Source: Burkholderiales bacterium
GTDB lineage: Bacteria > Pseudomonadota > Gammaproteobacteria > Burkholderiales > Burkholderiaceae_C
Direction: 5' to 3'
NCBI GenBank assembly: GCA_947474415.1
Contig: CANJKD010000084.1
Location: forward strand, 1 to 7,977
DNA length: 7,977 bases
The position numbers and the translations under genes are program-made. The notes below the pieces were generated by a model, which saw nothing but the letters and a program-made list of their open reading frames with translations, had not been told where the DNA came from and did not search any database. The stretch's first letter is position 1. The number at the start of each line of letters is the position of its first letter. Below, in pieces: positions 1 through 7,106 of this stretch.

Positions 1-2
1 AC

Positions 3-83
3 GAGCACATGCTCATGCTGGAACGAACTCCAGAGCGCGTGATCAGCTACTTTCAAGACCGCCGTGTGCGTTATGCGGCTTGA
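3..83 (+). CDS. C-terminal tail of an alpha/beta hydrolase (5' end outside window)
   Basis: Reading from base 3 gives 26 codons ending at a TGA at 81-83. The peptide contains HMLMLERTPERV. This resembles the end of alpha/beta-fold hydrolases, where the catalytic His is followed by a short helix carrying a 'Leu-Glu-x-Pro' type motif; the candidate catalytic His is at 6-8. The other two forward frames fit less well: frame 1 has a stop at 40-42, and frame 2 stays open but gives an unremarkable peptide. The next gene is a Baeyer-Villiger-type monooxygenase. Esterases often sit beside such enzymes to cleave the ester or lactone product, which supports the call. With only 26 residues visible, the family assignment is tentative. 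Confidence 0.45.
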   Translation, partial: EHMLMLERTPERVISYFQDRRVRYAA

Positions 84-1378
84 GACTTCACAGGGCCGGA
101 TCAATAGGCTACGCGTTCCGGCCCTGGACCGACCCGAAGGCCATCGCGGATGGCCCGGCGATCCTGAAGTACGTGCAGGACACAGCGCGCGACCATGGCA
201 TCGACAAGCGCATCCGCTACGGCCACCGCGTCAAGCGCGCTGCGTGGTCCACGCCCGATGCCCGGTGGACGGTCGACATCGAGCACGGCGAATCGAACGA
301 GCTGCGACAGCTGAGCTGCAACTTCCTGTTCATGTGCAGCGGCTACTACCGCTACGACGCTGGCTACACGCCCGCGTTCGCCGGCATCGAAAACTTCAAG
401 GGCCGGGTCGTGCACCCGCAGCAATGGACGCCCGACATCACCCACGCCGGCAAGCGTGTCGTCGTGATCGGCAGCGGCGCGACCGCTGTCACGCTGGTGC
501 CCGAAATGGCGAAGACTGCCACGCACGTGACGATGCTGCAGCGCTCGCCCACCTATGTGGTGGCAAGGCCCTCGCAAGACGGCATCGCGAACGGGCTGCG
601 GCGCGTACTGCCGGGCAAGCTCGCCTACTCGCTCGCACGCTGGAAACAAGTGCTGCTGACGATGTACTTCTTCAACCTGTGCCGGCGCAACCCGGGCCGT
701 GCAAGGCAGCTGCTGCTGGGCGGCGTGCGCGCCGCGCTCGGGCGCGACTACGACATCGCCAAGCACTTCACGCCACGCTACAACCCGTGGGAGCAGCGCC
801 TGTGCCTGGTGCCCGACGGCGACCTGTTCAAGGCCATCAAATCGCAGCGCGCGTCGGTCGTCACCGACGAGATCGACCGCTTCACGGCGACGGGCTTGAA
901 ACTGAAGTCGGGCAGCGAGATCGAGACCGAACTGGTCGTCATGGCCACCGGCTTGAACCTGCAGGTGCTGGGCGGCCTGCAGGTCAGCGTCGATGGCGCG
1001 CTCATCGACTGGCCCCGCACGATGAGCTACAAGGGCCTGATGTTCGGCGGCGTGCCGAACCTGGCCTCGTCGTTCGGCTACACGAATGCTTCGTGGACAC
1101 TGAAGTGCGACCTGACCAGTGAGTTCGTCTGCCGGCTGCTGAACCACATGAAGTCGCAGGGCCGGCGCCAATGCACGCCGCGCAACACCGACGCTTCGGT
1201 CACCGAACAGCCGTGGATCGACTTCTCTTCCGGCTACGTGCAGCGCTCGCTGCCGATGTTCCCGAAGCAGGGTTCGCGCGCGCCCTGGAAGGCGCACCAG
1301 AACTACGCCCGCGACATCGCGACGCTGCGCTACGGCAAGCTCGATGACGGCGCGATGGTGTTCTCGAACCCGGCCTGA
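80..1378 (+). pseudogene. Baeyer-Villiger-type flavin-containing monooxygenase, lacking its N-terminal FAD domain
   Basis: The 432-codon frame opens with a TTG at 80 that overlaps the stop of the preceding frame. Enzymes of this family insert oxygen next to a ketone using FAD, NADPH and O2. Visible motifs, counted from that TTG, are the Baeyer-Villiger fingerprint F-x-G-x3-H-x3-W at residues 106-117 (FKGRVVHPQQWT), the NADP-binding GSGATA at 131-136, and a late ATG motif in 'VVMATGLNL'. The family normally starts with a GxGxxG FAD Rossmann motif and a GGTW segment, roughly 60-75 residues before the 'LGYxFRPW' stretch. Here 'IGYAFRPW' begins at residue 9 and nothing resembling the FAD motif precedes it in any forward frame. 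The first 8 or so residues look unrelated to the family. The truncated product should not hold FAD properly, so it is probably inactive. The 3' end is intact and stops 19 bp before the convergent gene. A deletion of about 200 bp in the genome or an assembly collapse would both fit. Confidence 0.8.
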
Positions 1379-1397
1379 ACGGGCACGCCGTTGCAGT

Positions 1398-2183
1398 TCA
1401 GCGGGCGCGCTTCTGCAGCGCGCCCGCGACCCGCGAGAACGCGCCCTGCAACTGTTCCCAGGCGTCCGCGCCCAACCCGGCGGGCCGCCGCAACGGGCCG
1501 CCCACGGCGCGCTGCAGCCTGTCGCCCTTGCAGGCGAAGATCACGCTGTTGCTGCCGTCCTTGTCATCGACGCGCAGCACGTTCTCGCCGAAGCTGCGGC
1601 GGATGCGATCGAGGTAGACCAGAAAGTGCGGGTGCCCCGCATGCAGGTTCACCACCATCAGGCCGCCGGGCTGCAGCACATCCAGACAATCATCGTAGAA
1701 GCGGCCCGAGCCGAGTTCGGCGGGCATGCCTTGCGAATCGAAGGCGTCGACCATCAGCACGTCGAAGCGCTCAATGGTCTCGCGCACGAAGCGTGCGCCA
1801 TCGGCCAAGGTCACCTGGAATCGTGCATCGTCGGGCGGCACCTTGAAGGCATCGCGCAGCGCGATCACGTGCGGGTTGATCTCGACCACCCGCATTGAAG
1901 CTTCGGGCAAGTGGCGGCGGCAGAACTTGGCGAGCGAGCCGCCGCCCAGGCCGATCATCGCAATGCAGTCGGGCGCGGGCGCGAACATCAGGAAGCCCAT
2001 CATCGTGCGGGTGTATTCCAGTTCCAGCACATCGGGCCGCAAGATTTGCATGCGGCTCTGGATCTCGCAGATCGAGAAGTGCATCGACTTCGAATCGAGC
2101 CCTTCATGCACGTAGGGCTTGACATGGTCGTCGGTGCGTTCTATGTCGCAAACACCGGGGTCGTTGCCGATACGGTTGTGCAT
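1398..2183 (-). CDS. Spermidine-synthase-like AdoMet-fold protein
   Basis: This 261-residue protein has the class I AdoMet-dependent transferase fold seen in spermidine synthases. Motif I is IGLGGGSLAKF (about residues 77-87). The acidic residue ending strand 2 is E101 in VVEINPHVI. A ligand-binding Asp-Gly follows at 128-129. The segment VDAFDSQGMP holds D146 and D149, in the D-x-x-D position used by aminopropyltransferases. Residues 162-185 (FYDDCLDVLQPGGLMVVNLHAG) fit the usual helix and strand after the active site. True SpeE proteins begin with a beta-rich domain carrying an aromatic Tyr-His-Glu substrate motif that I do not see here, so the substrate is uncertain. Genes like this are usually annotated as spermidine synthase-like or methyltransferase. 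The start at 2183 is an ATG with GAGG 11 nt upstream (2195-2198), a slightly long spacing. It is the last gene of the possible pirin/DUF4826 unit and converges on the broken monooxygenase. Confidence 0.75.
   Translation of the reverse strand: MHNRIGNDPGVCDIERTDDHVKPYVHEGLDSKSMHFSICEIQSRMQILRPDVLELEYTRTMMGFLMFAPAPDCIAMIGLGGGSLAKFCRRHLPEASMRVVEINPHVIALRDAFKVPPDDARFQVTLADGARFVRETIERFDVLMVDAFDSQGMPAELGSGRFYDDCLDVLQPGGLMVVNLHAGHPHFLVYLDRIRRSFGENVLRVDDKDGSNSVIFACKGDRLQRAVGGPLRRPAGLGADAWEQLQGAFSRVAGALQKRAR
1401..1427. terminator. Perfect 10-bp inverted repeat at a convergent gene end; possible bidirectional terminator
   Basis: GCGGGCGCGC (1401-1410) and GCGCGCCCGC (1418-1427) are exact reverse complements separated by the 7-nt loop TTCTGCA. 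The element lies 22 bp after the monooxygenase stop and inside the last codons of the minus-strand spermidine-synthase-like gene. A very stable stem between convergent genes suits transcription termination. Neither side has a T-tract, so an intrinsic terminator is not demonstrated. It may simply block read-through or protect mRNA 3' ends. Confidence 0.4.
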
Positions 2184-2220
2184 GCGCGCTCAGGCCTCGC
2201 GCGGCCGCCCGAAGAGACGT

Positions 2221-2292
2221 GATCCCCAAGGGACCCGCCGGTGGGCCGCTTCGTGGCCCAAGGGGGACCACGCCGAAGGCGTACAGGGGGTC
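2221..2292. repeat. REP-like intergenic repeat with two hairpins
   Basis: This lies in the 115-bp gap between the DUF4826-like and spermidine-synthase-like genes. It contains GGGCC/GGCCC (2243-2247 and 2255-2259, loop GCTTCGT) and ACGCC/GGCGT (2270-2274 and 2278-2282, loop GAA). The C/G-run motif CCCAAGGG occurs twice, at 2225-2232 and 2257-2264. The layout resembles the C/G-run, hairpin-rich intergenic repeats scattered through Burkholderiales genomes, with 'CCCCTTGGGG'-like cores. Such elements can stabilise or attenuate mRNA between operon genes. Only one copy is visible in this window, so repeat status is inferred from its form. Confidence 0.5.
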
Positions 2293-2298
2293 GTCATA

Positions 2299-2751
2299 TC
2301 AGGCTTTTTCAGCAGGCCAGGAGGTGTCGTCTTCGGCCCAGGCCAGCAGCGCCGCGCCGCGCTTCTTCAAAGTCGCAGCGAGCTTCGGCAAGGCCTCGTG
2401 CGGCAGGTGCGCCCAGGTGGGCGGAACGTCGCCGCGGTCCAGGCATTCGCCATGCAGGAGCCAGCGCTTGCCGAAGGCGCGCATCGCGTCGCGCGGCTCG
2501 GGCAGGTCGTGGGCGGCGAGCGCATCGCTCGGCAAGTCACCGCTGATGACCCACCAGCCGACCCACTCGGGCCGGCTCTTGCTTTCCACGGCCCAGAGGC
2601 TGGCGTAAGGCATCACATGCCAGGCCGGCCACTCGCCGACGCGGCCGTGGTCCAGCGCGAGGCGCTGCACGCAAGCCAGTACATCGGCAGCGCGCTCGGC
2701 GCACCAGCTGTCTTCGGAGATGGGTTCGGGCGTGGAAGCAGTAGAGGGCAT
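2299..2751 (-). CDS. DUF4826-like conserved protein of unknown function
   Basis: This is a small soluble protein of 150 residues with no signal peptide or membrane segment. It is rich in tryptophan. The conserved-looking core consists of a W-C pair at 16-17, GEWPAWHVMPYASLWAVES at 39-57 and PEWVGWWVISGDLPSD at 61-76, followed by a helical C-terminal half. I recognise this pattern as DUF4826, a family with no established function; the domain name comes from memory of the motif and was not searched. The ATG at 2749-2751 is the only plausible start, since the next Met is residue 47 inside the core. It has no strong Shine-Dalgarno sequence, so translation may be modest or coupled. The gene lies 53 bp after the pirin stop on the same strand, suggesting co-transcription. 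Confidence 0.7.
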   Translation of the reverse strand: MPSTASTPEPISEDSWCAERAADVLACVQRLALDHGRVGEWPAWHVMPYASLWAVESKSRPEWVGWWVISGDLPSDALAAHDLPEPRDAMRAFGKRWLLHGECLDRGDVPPTWAHLPHEALPKLAATLKKRGAALLAWAEDDTSWPAEKA

Positions 2752-2804
2752 GGCGGCTCGTCGAGTGACGCGCGATTATCCCCGGCACCCAGACACTCCG
2801 GCCG

Positions 2805-3683
2805 TCAGCCGCGCCGAGGCGGCAGCGGGATGAACTCGGTCTCGCCGGGCACACGCTCAAAGCGCTCCGCCTCCCAATCGTCCTGAGCCTGAACAATGCG
2901 CTCCTTGCGGCTCGACACAAAATTCCAGGCGATGAAACGGTGACCCAGCGGCGCACCGCCGACCAGCACGATGCGGCCACCGCGCGGTGCGGCAAGCAGC
3001 GGTTCCGAACCGGCGGCCAGCACCACCAGCGTGAACGCGGCCATGAGCACGCCGTCGAGTTCGAAGTCGTGGTCCACGCTGTACAGCGCGCGCTCCTCGG
3101 CAGCCGCCGGAATCGTGACTGCGGCGCCCGAACCCATCGAAAAATTCAGGTCCACGCAGAGCGTGGGCGACAAGGTTTGCACCGGCGACGTGAGCCCGAA
3201 CGCCGTGCCCGCCAGCACCCGCACCAGCACGCCACCGACGTCGCGCGCCGGGATCTGGGGCCCGGCCACATGCTGGAAGCCGGGCGCGTCTTCTTCGTGC
3301 TCAGCCGGCAGCGCCAACCACAGTTGCAAGCCGTGGCTGCGCCGCTCGGTGCCGAGCAGGTCTTTCGGGGTGCGCTCGGAATGCACGATGCCGCGCCCGG
3401 CCGTCATCCAGTTGACGGCGCCGGGTTCGATGCGCTGCACCACGCCGGTGGAGTCGCGGTGCATCATCGCGCCCTCGAACAGGTAGGTGACGGTCGCCAG
3501 GCCAATGTGCGGGTGCGGGCGCACGTCGTGCTTGTCGCCCGGCTGCGCGGTGATCGGGCCGAAGTGGTCGAAGAACACGAAGGGGCCGACCGCCTGGCGT
3601 TCGGCGGACGGCAGCAGGCGGCGTACCGTGAAGCCGCCGCCGAGGTCTTTCTTTTGGGGGAGCAGGGTTTGTAGCTCGGTCAT
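2805..3683 (-). CDS. Pirin family protein (bicupin, metal-binding)
   Basis: This is a 292-residue bicupin of usual pirin length. Pirins bind a metal, usually iron, in the N-terminal cupin. Bacterial members have been reported as quercetin 2,3-dioxygenases or regulators, and the physiological substrate is often unknown. The signature is clear: GPFVFFDHFGP, then RPHPHIGLATVTYLFEG, then GRGIVHSE. With the start at 3683 the four metal ligands fall at H57, H59, H101 and E103, the same positions I recall for the E. coli homologue YhhW. That start, an ATG at 3681-3683, has GGAG 6 nt upstream (3690-3693). An in-frame ATG 18 nt further upstream (3699-3701) lacks a ribosome site, so it was not chosen. 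The C-terminal cupin ends in a charged segment before the stop at 2805-2807. The gene diverges from ychF and leads a possible three-gene minus-strand unit. There is no signal peptide, so it is cytoplasmic. Confidence 0.92.
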   Translation of the reverse strand: MTELQTLLPQKKDLGGGFTVRRLLPSAERQAVGPFVFFDHFGPITAQPGDKHDVRPHPHIGLATVTYLFEGAMMHRDSTGVVQRIEPGAVNWMTAGRGIVHSERTPKDLLGTERRSHGLQLWLALPAEHEEDAPGFQHVAGPQIPARDVGGVLVRVLAGTAFGLTSPVQTLSPTLCVDLNFSMGSGAAVTIPAAAEERALYSVDHDFELDGVLMAAFTLVVLAAGSEPLLAAPRGGRIVLVGGAPLGHRFIAWNFVSSRKERIVQAQDDWEAERFERVPGETEFIPLPPRRG

Positions 3684-3689
3684 GGACGT

Positions 3690-3693
3690 CTCC
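3690..3693 (-). promoter_or_regulatory. Shine-Dalgarno GGAG that sets the pirin start
   Basis: On the minus strand GGAG lies 6 nt before the ATG at 3681-3683. The alternative ATG at 3699-3701 is preceded by CTGGCTGACC with no ribosome-binding match. This supports the shorter, 292-residue pirin. Confidence 0.65.
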
Positions 3694-3726
3694 GGCGACA
3701 TGGTCAGCCAGTTTAGGCGCGCCGAC

Positions 3727-3732
3727 TAAAAT
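3727..3732 (+). promoter_or_regulatory. Possible -10 element for ychF
   Basis: TAAAAT matches the sigma-70 -10 consensus at 5 of 6 positions and sits 34 bp before the ychF ATG, in the 83-bp divergent spacer. The -35 side is weak. The best match, TGGTCA at 3701-3706, leaves a 20-bp spacer, longer than ideal. An AT-rich patch in an otherwise GC-rich window, between divergent genes, is where a promoter is expected. Confidence 0.35.
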
Positions 3733-3766
3733 TCGCGGTTTCCTGCGCCCAATCTGAAAGCCCCCC

Positions 3767-4858
3767 ATGAGTCTGAAATGCGGCATCGTGGGCTTGCCCA
3801 ACGTCGGCAAGTCCACCCTTTTCAACGCGCTGACGAAGGCCGGCATCGCAGCCGAGAACTACCCGTTCTGCACCATCGAGCCGAACGTGGGCATCGTCGA
3901 GCTGCCCGATACGCGGCTGGATGCGCTGGCCCTGATCGTCAAGCCCGAACGCATCGTGCCGGCGATTGTCGAGTTCGTCGACATCGCCGGGCTGGTGGCG
4001 GGCGCGTCCAAGGGCGAAGGCCTGGGCAACCAGTTCCTGGCCCACATCCGCGAGACCGACGCCATCGTCAACGTGGTGCGCTGCTTCGACGACGAGAACG
4101 TGATCCACGTCGCCGGCAAGATCGACCCGCTCGACGACATCGAGATCATCCAGACCGAACTCTGCCTGGCCGACATGAGCACGGTGGAAAAAGGCCTGCA
4201 CCGCTACAACAAGGTGGCACGCTCGGGCGACAAGGACGCGCAGAAGCTGGTCGACGTATTGACCAAGTGCATGGCCGCGCTGAACGAAGGCAAGCCGGTG
4301 CGCACCATCGCGTTCGGCAAGGAAGAGTTGACGCTGGTCAAGCCGTTGTGCCTGATCACTGCGAAGCCGGCCATGTTCGTCGGCAACGTCGACGAGAGCG
4401 GCTTCGAGAACAACCCCCACCTCGACAAGCTGAGCGCTTACGCGAAGAGCCAGGGCGCGCCAGTGGTGGCGATCTGCGCCAAGACCGAGGCCGAGTTGTC
4501 GGAGATGAGCGATGAAGACCGGCTGATGTTCCTGGCCGAAATGGGCCAGAGCGAACCGGGGCTGAACCGGCTGATCCGCGCGGCATACAGCTTGCTGGGC
4601 CTGCAGACGTATTTCACCGCCGGCGTGAAGGAAGTGCGTGCCTGGACCATCCACGTCGGCGATACCGCGCCGCAGGCGGCCGGCGTGATCCACACCGACT
4701 TCGAGCGCGGCTTCATCCGCGCCCAGACCATCGCGTTCGCCGACTTCATCACGTTCAAGGGCGAACAAGGCGCGAAGGACCACGGCAAAATGCGCGCCGA
4801 GGGCAAGGAATACGTGGTGAAAGACGGGGATGTGTTGAACTTCCTGTTCAACGTTTAA
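3767..4858 (+). CDS. ychF: Redox-regulated ATPase YchF (Obg family, ribosome-binding)
   Basis: This is a 363-residue intact protein, the usual length for YchF/OLA1. It binds ATP in preference to GTP, associates with ribosomes, and is linked to oxidative-stress responses. Domains in order are the G domain with P-loop GLPNVGKST (9-17), the switch segment around F34-N40, the DIAG motif (72-75) followed by a Gly/Lys-rich GASKGEG loop, an inserted coiled-coil region (about 130-200), the nucleotide-specificity motif NVDE (207-210) in place of the GTPase NKxD, and a C-terminal TGS/DUF933 domain (about 280-363) ending in [14 protein letters not shown]35, reported as redox-sensitive, and H114, reported as important for hydrolysis in E. 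coli YchF, are both present. The ATG at 3767 is preceded by only a weak GAAAG ribosome site, but the N-terminal motif [16 protein letters not shown] fixes the start. The gene diverges from pirin and is followed on the same strand by the broken sensor kinase. Confidence 0.97.
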   Translation: MSLKCGIVGLPNVGKSTLFNALTKAGIAAENYPFCTIEPNVGIVELPDTRLDALALIVKPERIVPAIVEFVDIAGLVAGASKGEGLGNQFLAHIRETDAIVNVVRCFDDENVIHVAGKIDPLDDIEIIQTELCLADMSTVEKGLHRYNKVARSGDKDAQKLVDVLTKCMAALNEGKPVRTIAFGKEELTLVKPLCLITAKPAMFVGNVDESGFENNPHLDKLSAYAKSQGAPVVAICAKTEAELSEMSDEDRLMFLAEMGQSEPGLNRLIRAAYSLLGLQTYFTAGVKEVRAWTIHVGDTAPQAAGVIHTDFERGFIRAQTIAFADFITFKGEQGAKDHGKMRAEGKEYVVKDGDVLNFLFNV

Positions 4859-4906
4859 GCAGGCAACGGGCGGCTGCACCGATTTGCACGGTGGGTCGCA
4901 AACACG

Positions 4907-5458
4907 GTGCACTTCGAAGCCCAGAATCACCTGCGACCCCAGACCCGCCGAATCGACTTGGCCCAACACCCCTCCTCCCACACGCTGCCGCCCTGGCGGG
5001 CGGCGTTCGCGCTGACCTTGCTGGGTTACCTGATGGCGGGCTGGTCCGCGTTGACATTGGCCATCCCGCCCAGCTATGCGTCGCCGCTGTATCCAGCCGC
5101 CGGCGTGGCCGTGGCGGGCGTGTTGATCGGAGGCTGGCGTGTGCTGCCAGCCGTGGCGATGGCTGCGTTCAGCGTCAACCTGTCAATCAGCCCACAACAC
5201 GCCAACCTCGACATGGCCGCCCGGCTGCTGCCGCTCCTGATCGGCCTCGGCGCCGCCTTGCAGGCCGGTGTGGGTGCGGCGCTGGTGAGGCGCCATGCGC
5301 GCCAGCCGCTCACGCTGTCCGAGCCTCGCGATCTGGCGGTATTCCTGATGGCGAGCGCCGCGTCTTGCGGCCTGAGTTCCGGCCTCGCGAACACGGCGCT
5401 GTGGCTCACCCACACCGTGCAGACGTCGCAAGTGCCGTTCAGCCTGGTGGGTCGGTGA
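4907..5458 (+). CDS. Kinase fragment 1: MASE1 membrane domain
   Basis: The 183 codons start at a GTG at 4907, 48 bp after the ychF stop. The ribosome site is weak, and a TTG at 4958 is an alternative start. After about 28 polar residues comes a series of hydrophobic segments (about 31-53, 61-92, 105-127 and 144-168) separated by short charged loops. The stretch [23 protein letters not shown] (residues 59-81) matches the MASE1 signature of a Pro and small residues before a helix and a G-x-R turn. MASE1 is an integral membrane sensor of diverse signal-transduction proteins. The frame stops at 5456-5458 after 'SLVGR'. The expected continuation [12 protein letters not shown] follows immediately in another frame, so the domain is cut just before its last helices. 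Confidence 0.75.
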   Translation: MHFEAQNHLRPQTRRIDLAQHPSSHTLPPWRAAFALTLLGYLMAGWSALTLAIPPSYASPLYPAAGVAVAGVLIGGWRVLPAVAMAAFSVNLSISPQHANLDMAARLLPLLIGLGAALQAGVGAALVRRHARQPLTLSEPRDLAVFLMASAASCGLSSGLANTALWLTHTVQTSQVPFSLVGR

Positions 5459-5468
5459 CCTGCTGGGC

Positions 5469-7106
5469 GTGTTGATTGCCACGCCGGTGGCGCTTTGCTT
5501 CTTCGGCCGGCCGCGCGGCGCGTGGGCGCTGCGGCTCGCCAGCGTCGGCTTGACGCTGATGCTGGTCACGTTACTGCTTGCCGTGGGCATCCGGCAGGTG
5601 GCGGGCTGGAACCGCGAGCGCGTGCAGGCCGCATTCGAACGCGACGCCACCACGGCGTCGCTGTTGCTCACTGCGCAACTGCGCGAGCCCCTGCAGGCGC
5701 TGGAGGCGCTGCGCGGCGTGTATGCGGCGTCCGACGACGTCACCCGCGCCGAACTGGCCCTGGCAAGCCAGGCCTGGCTCGCACCGGGCCGGCTGCAGGC
5801 GATGGGCTGGAGCGAGCGTGTGCGGCGCGAAAACGTCCCGGCATTCGAGGCCGCCGTGCGTGCCGAGGGCCTGCCGAACTACGCGGTTTTCAATCGGGCC
5901 GATGCGCCACCACCCGGCGACGACGAAGTGGTGGCGATGCGCTTCATCGAGCCGATGGCGGGCAATGAGTCGGCCCTCGGCGTGAACGTGCTCTCGATTC
6001 AGGCCGCCCGAGCCGCCGTTACCGCAGCCCGCCGCAGTGGGCAGCCGGCTGCGACCGAGGGCTTCCCGTTGACGCAGCACCTGCCGGGGCAACAATTGAT
6101 CGGTGTCGTGGTCTACCAAGCCATCTACGCCCCGAACCTGACTGACCCGGCAAAGCGTGAAGCGGCGTTTCGGGGCGTTGCGTTCGTGACGCTGCGGATG
6201 GACGATCAACTGAAGGCCCTGGCGGCGCAGATTGCCCCCTACCTGAAGCTGTGCGTCGTCGACGGCGGCTCGGGAAGAGGCCGGCAGCGCCTGGCCGAGC
6301 CGGAAGGCTGCGAGACGCCGTCGGCCGAACTGCGGCGCGTGCGGACGCTGAATTACGCCGGGCGACCCTGGGAATTGAGCGCGTATGCCCGCACCGACGA
6401 TCTGGCCGAGGCCCACAGCGCCGACGTCTGGCTGTTTGCGCTCGTCGGCCTGTTGTTCACCGCCATGCTCGGCGGCTGCCTGCTGCTGACGACCGGGCGC
6501 ACCCGACGCATCGAGACGGCCGTGCGCGAGCGCACTGCGGCGCTTCAAGCCGAGGTGTACGAACGTGAGGTCGCGGAGGCGGCGTTGCCCGAAAGCGAAC
6601 AGCGCTTCCGCAACATCCTGAACAACGTGCCGATCGGCGTTATCTACACCGACCTGCGCGGCCGCGTGAAACAAAGCAACCCGCGTTTTTGCGAGCTGAC
6701 CGGCTACAGCCCGGAAGAGTTGCTGTTGCTGTCGCTGGCCGATTGCACCCACCCCGACGAACTGGACCACGACGTGGCGTTGTTGGGGCAACTGGTTCGC
6801 GGTGAGATCCCGATGTACCGGCGCCATGGACGCTTCATCACCAAGCCCGGCGCCACCGTGTGGGTGCAGGCCACCGTGTCGCTGCTGCGTGATGCGCAGG
6901 GCAAACCGCGCAGCATCGTCGGCGTGGTGGAAGACATCACTGAACACCTGAAGCTCAAAGCCGCCGAGCACGCCCGCGAGACTGCCGAGGCCTCGAACCA
7001 GGCGAAGAGCGAATTCCTGTCGCGCATGAGCCATGAGTTGCGCACACCATTGAACGCCATGCTCGGGTTCGCGCAGTTTCGGGTTCGCGCAGTTGCTGGA
7101 GCTTGA
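5469..7106 (+). CDS. Kinase fragment 2: end of MASE1, CHASE, PAS and the HisKA phosphorylation motif
   Basis: The coding sense begins at about 5451 (VGDLLGV), and the first in-frame start candidate is a TTG at 5469. Residues from 5469 show a membrane helix at about 20-42 and an extracytoplasmic CHASE domain at about 60-255, with the typical MGWSERV (112-118) and MRFIEP (157-162). A second helix follows at about 320-342 with a short linker helix, then PAS/PAC at about 376-495 ([15 protein letters not shown], then GVVEDITEH). The HisKA motif [21 protein letters not shown] puts the phospho-accepting His at 522 (7032-7034). CHASE domains bind small extracellular ligands, and this one's ligand is unknown. 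The last ten or so residues (FRVRAVAGA) are frameshift product caused by the 16-bp duplication, which truncates the protein before the ATP-binding domain. Confidence 0.82.
   Translation: MLIATPVALCFFGRPRGAWALRLASVGLTLMLVTLLLAVGIRQVAGWNRERVQAAFERDATTASLLLTAQLREPLQALEALRGVYAASDDVTRAELALASQAWLAPGRLQAMGWSERVRRENVPAFEAAVRAEGLPNYAVFNRADAPPPGDDEVVAMRFIEPMAGNESALGVNVLSIQAARAAVTAARRSGQPAATEGFPLTQHLPGQQLIGVVVYQAIYAPNLTDPAKREAAFRGVAFVTLRMDDQLKALAAQIAPYLKLCVVDGGSGRGRQRLAEPEGCETPSAELRRVRTLNYAGRPWELSAYARTDDLAEAHSADVWLFALVGLLFTAMLGGCLLLTTGRTRRIETAVRERTAALQAEVYEREVAEAALPESEQRFRNILNNVPIGVIYTDLRGRVKQSNPRFCELTGYSPEELLLLSLADCTHPDELDHDVALLGQLVRGEIPMYRRHGRFITKPGATVWVQATVSLLRDAQGKPRSIVGVVEDITEHLKLKAAEHARETAEASNQAKSEFLSRMSHELRTPLNAMLGFAQFRVRAVAGA
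7063..7094 (+). repeat. Exact 16-bp tandem duplication inside the kinase HisKA region
   Basis: TCGGGTTCGCGCAGTT occurs at 7063-7078 and again, directly adjacent and identical, at 7079-7094. Sixteen is not a multiple of three, so the extra copy shifts the frame. The first copy encodes GFAQ in the frame of fragment 2. The second encodes GFAQ in the frame of fragment 3. Deleting either copy gives [11 protein letters not shown], the normal kinase sequence. Confidence 0.97.

Noticed and set aside
80..83. TTGA stop/start overlap as evidence of translational coupling between hydrolase and monooxygenase
   Set aside because: The monooxygenase frame at this point lacks the family N-terminus, so the TTG is most likely fortuitous at a deletion junction and not a natural start.
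101..1297. 398-codon open frame on the minus strand opposite the monooxygenase
   Set aside because: Arg/Ala/His-rich with no recognisable motif. It mirrors a clear flavin-monooxygenase reading, as expected for antisense frames in GC-rich DNA.
2775..2780. GATAAT on the minus strand as a -10 promoter for the DUF4826-like gene
   Set aside because: The hexamer is good, but no -35 lies at 16-18 bp; the nearest, CTGACG, is 22 bp away.
4877..4893. Hairpin CACCG/CGGTG after ychF as a terminator
   Set aside because: The stem is only 5 bp and no T-tract follows. It is too weak to call, so ychF may read through into the kinase.
3713..4981. 422-codon open frame on the minus strand opposite ychF
   Set aside because: The forward strand encodes an unmistakable YchF. 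The antisense product has no family-like motif.
5441..5470. Programmed ribosomal frameshift joining kinase fragments 1 and 2
   Set aside because: No slippery heptamer or clear stimulatory structure is visible, and histidine kinases are not known to use one here. A mutational indel is simpler.
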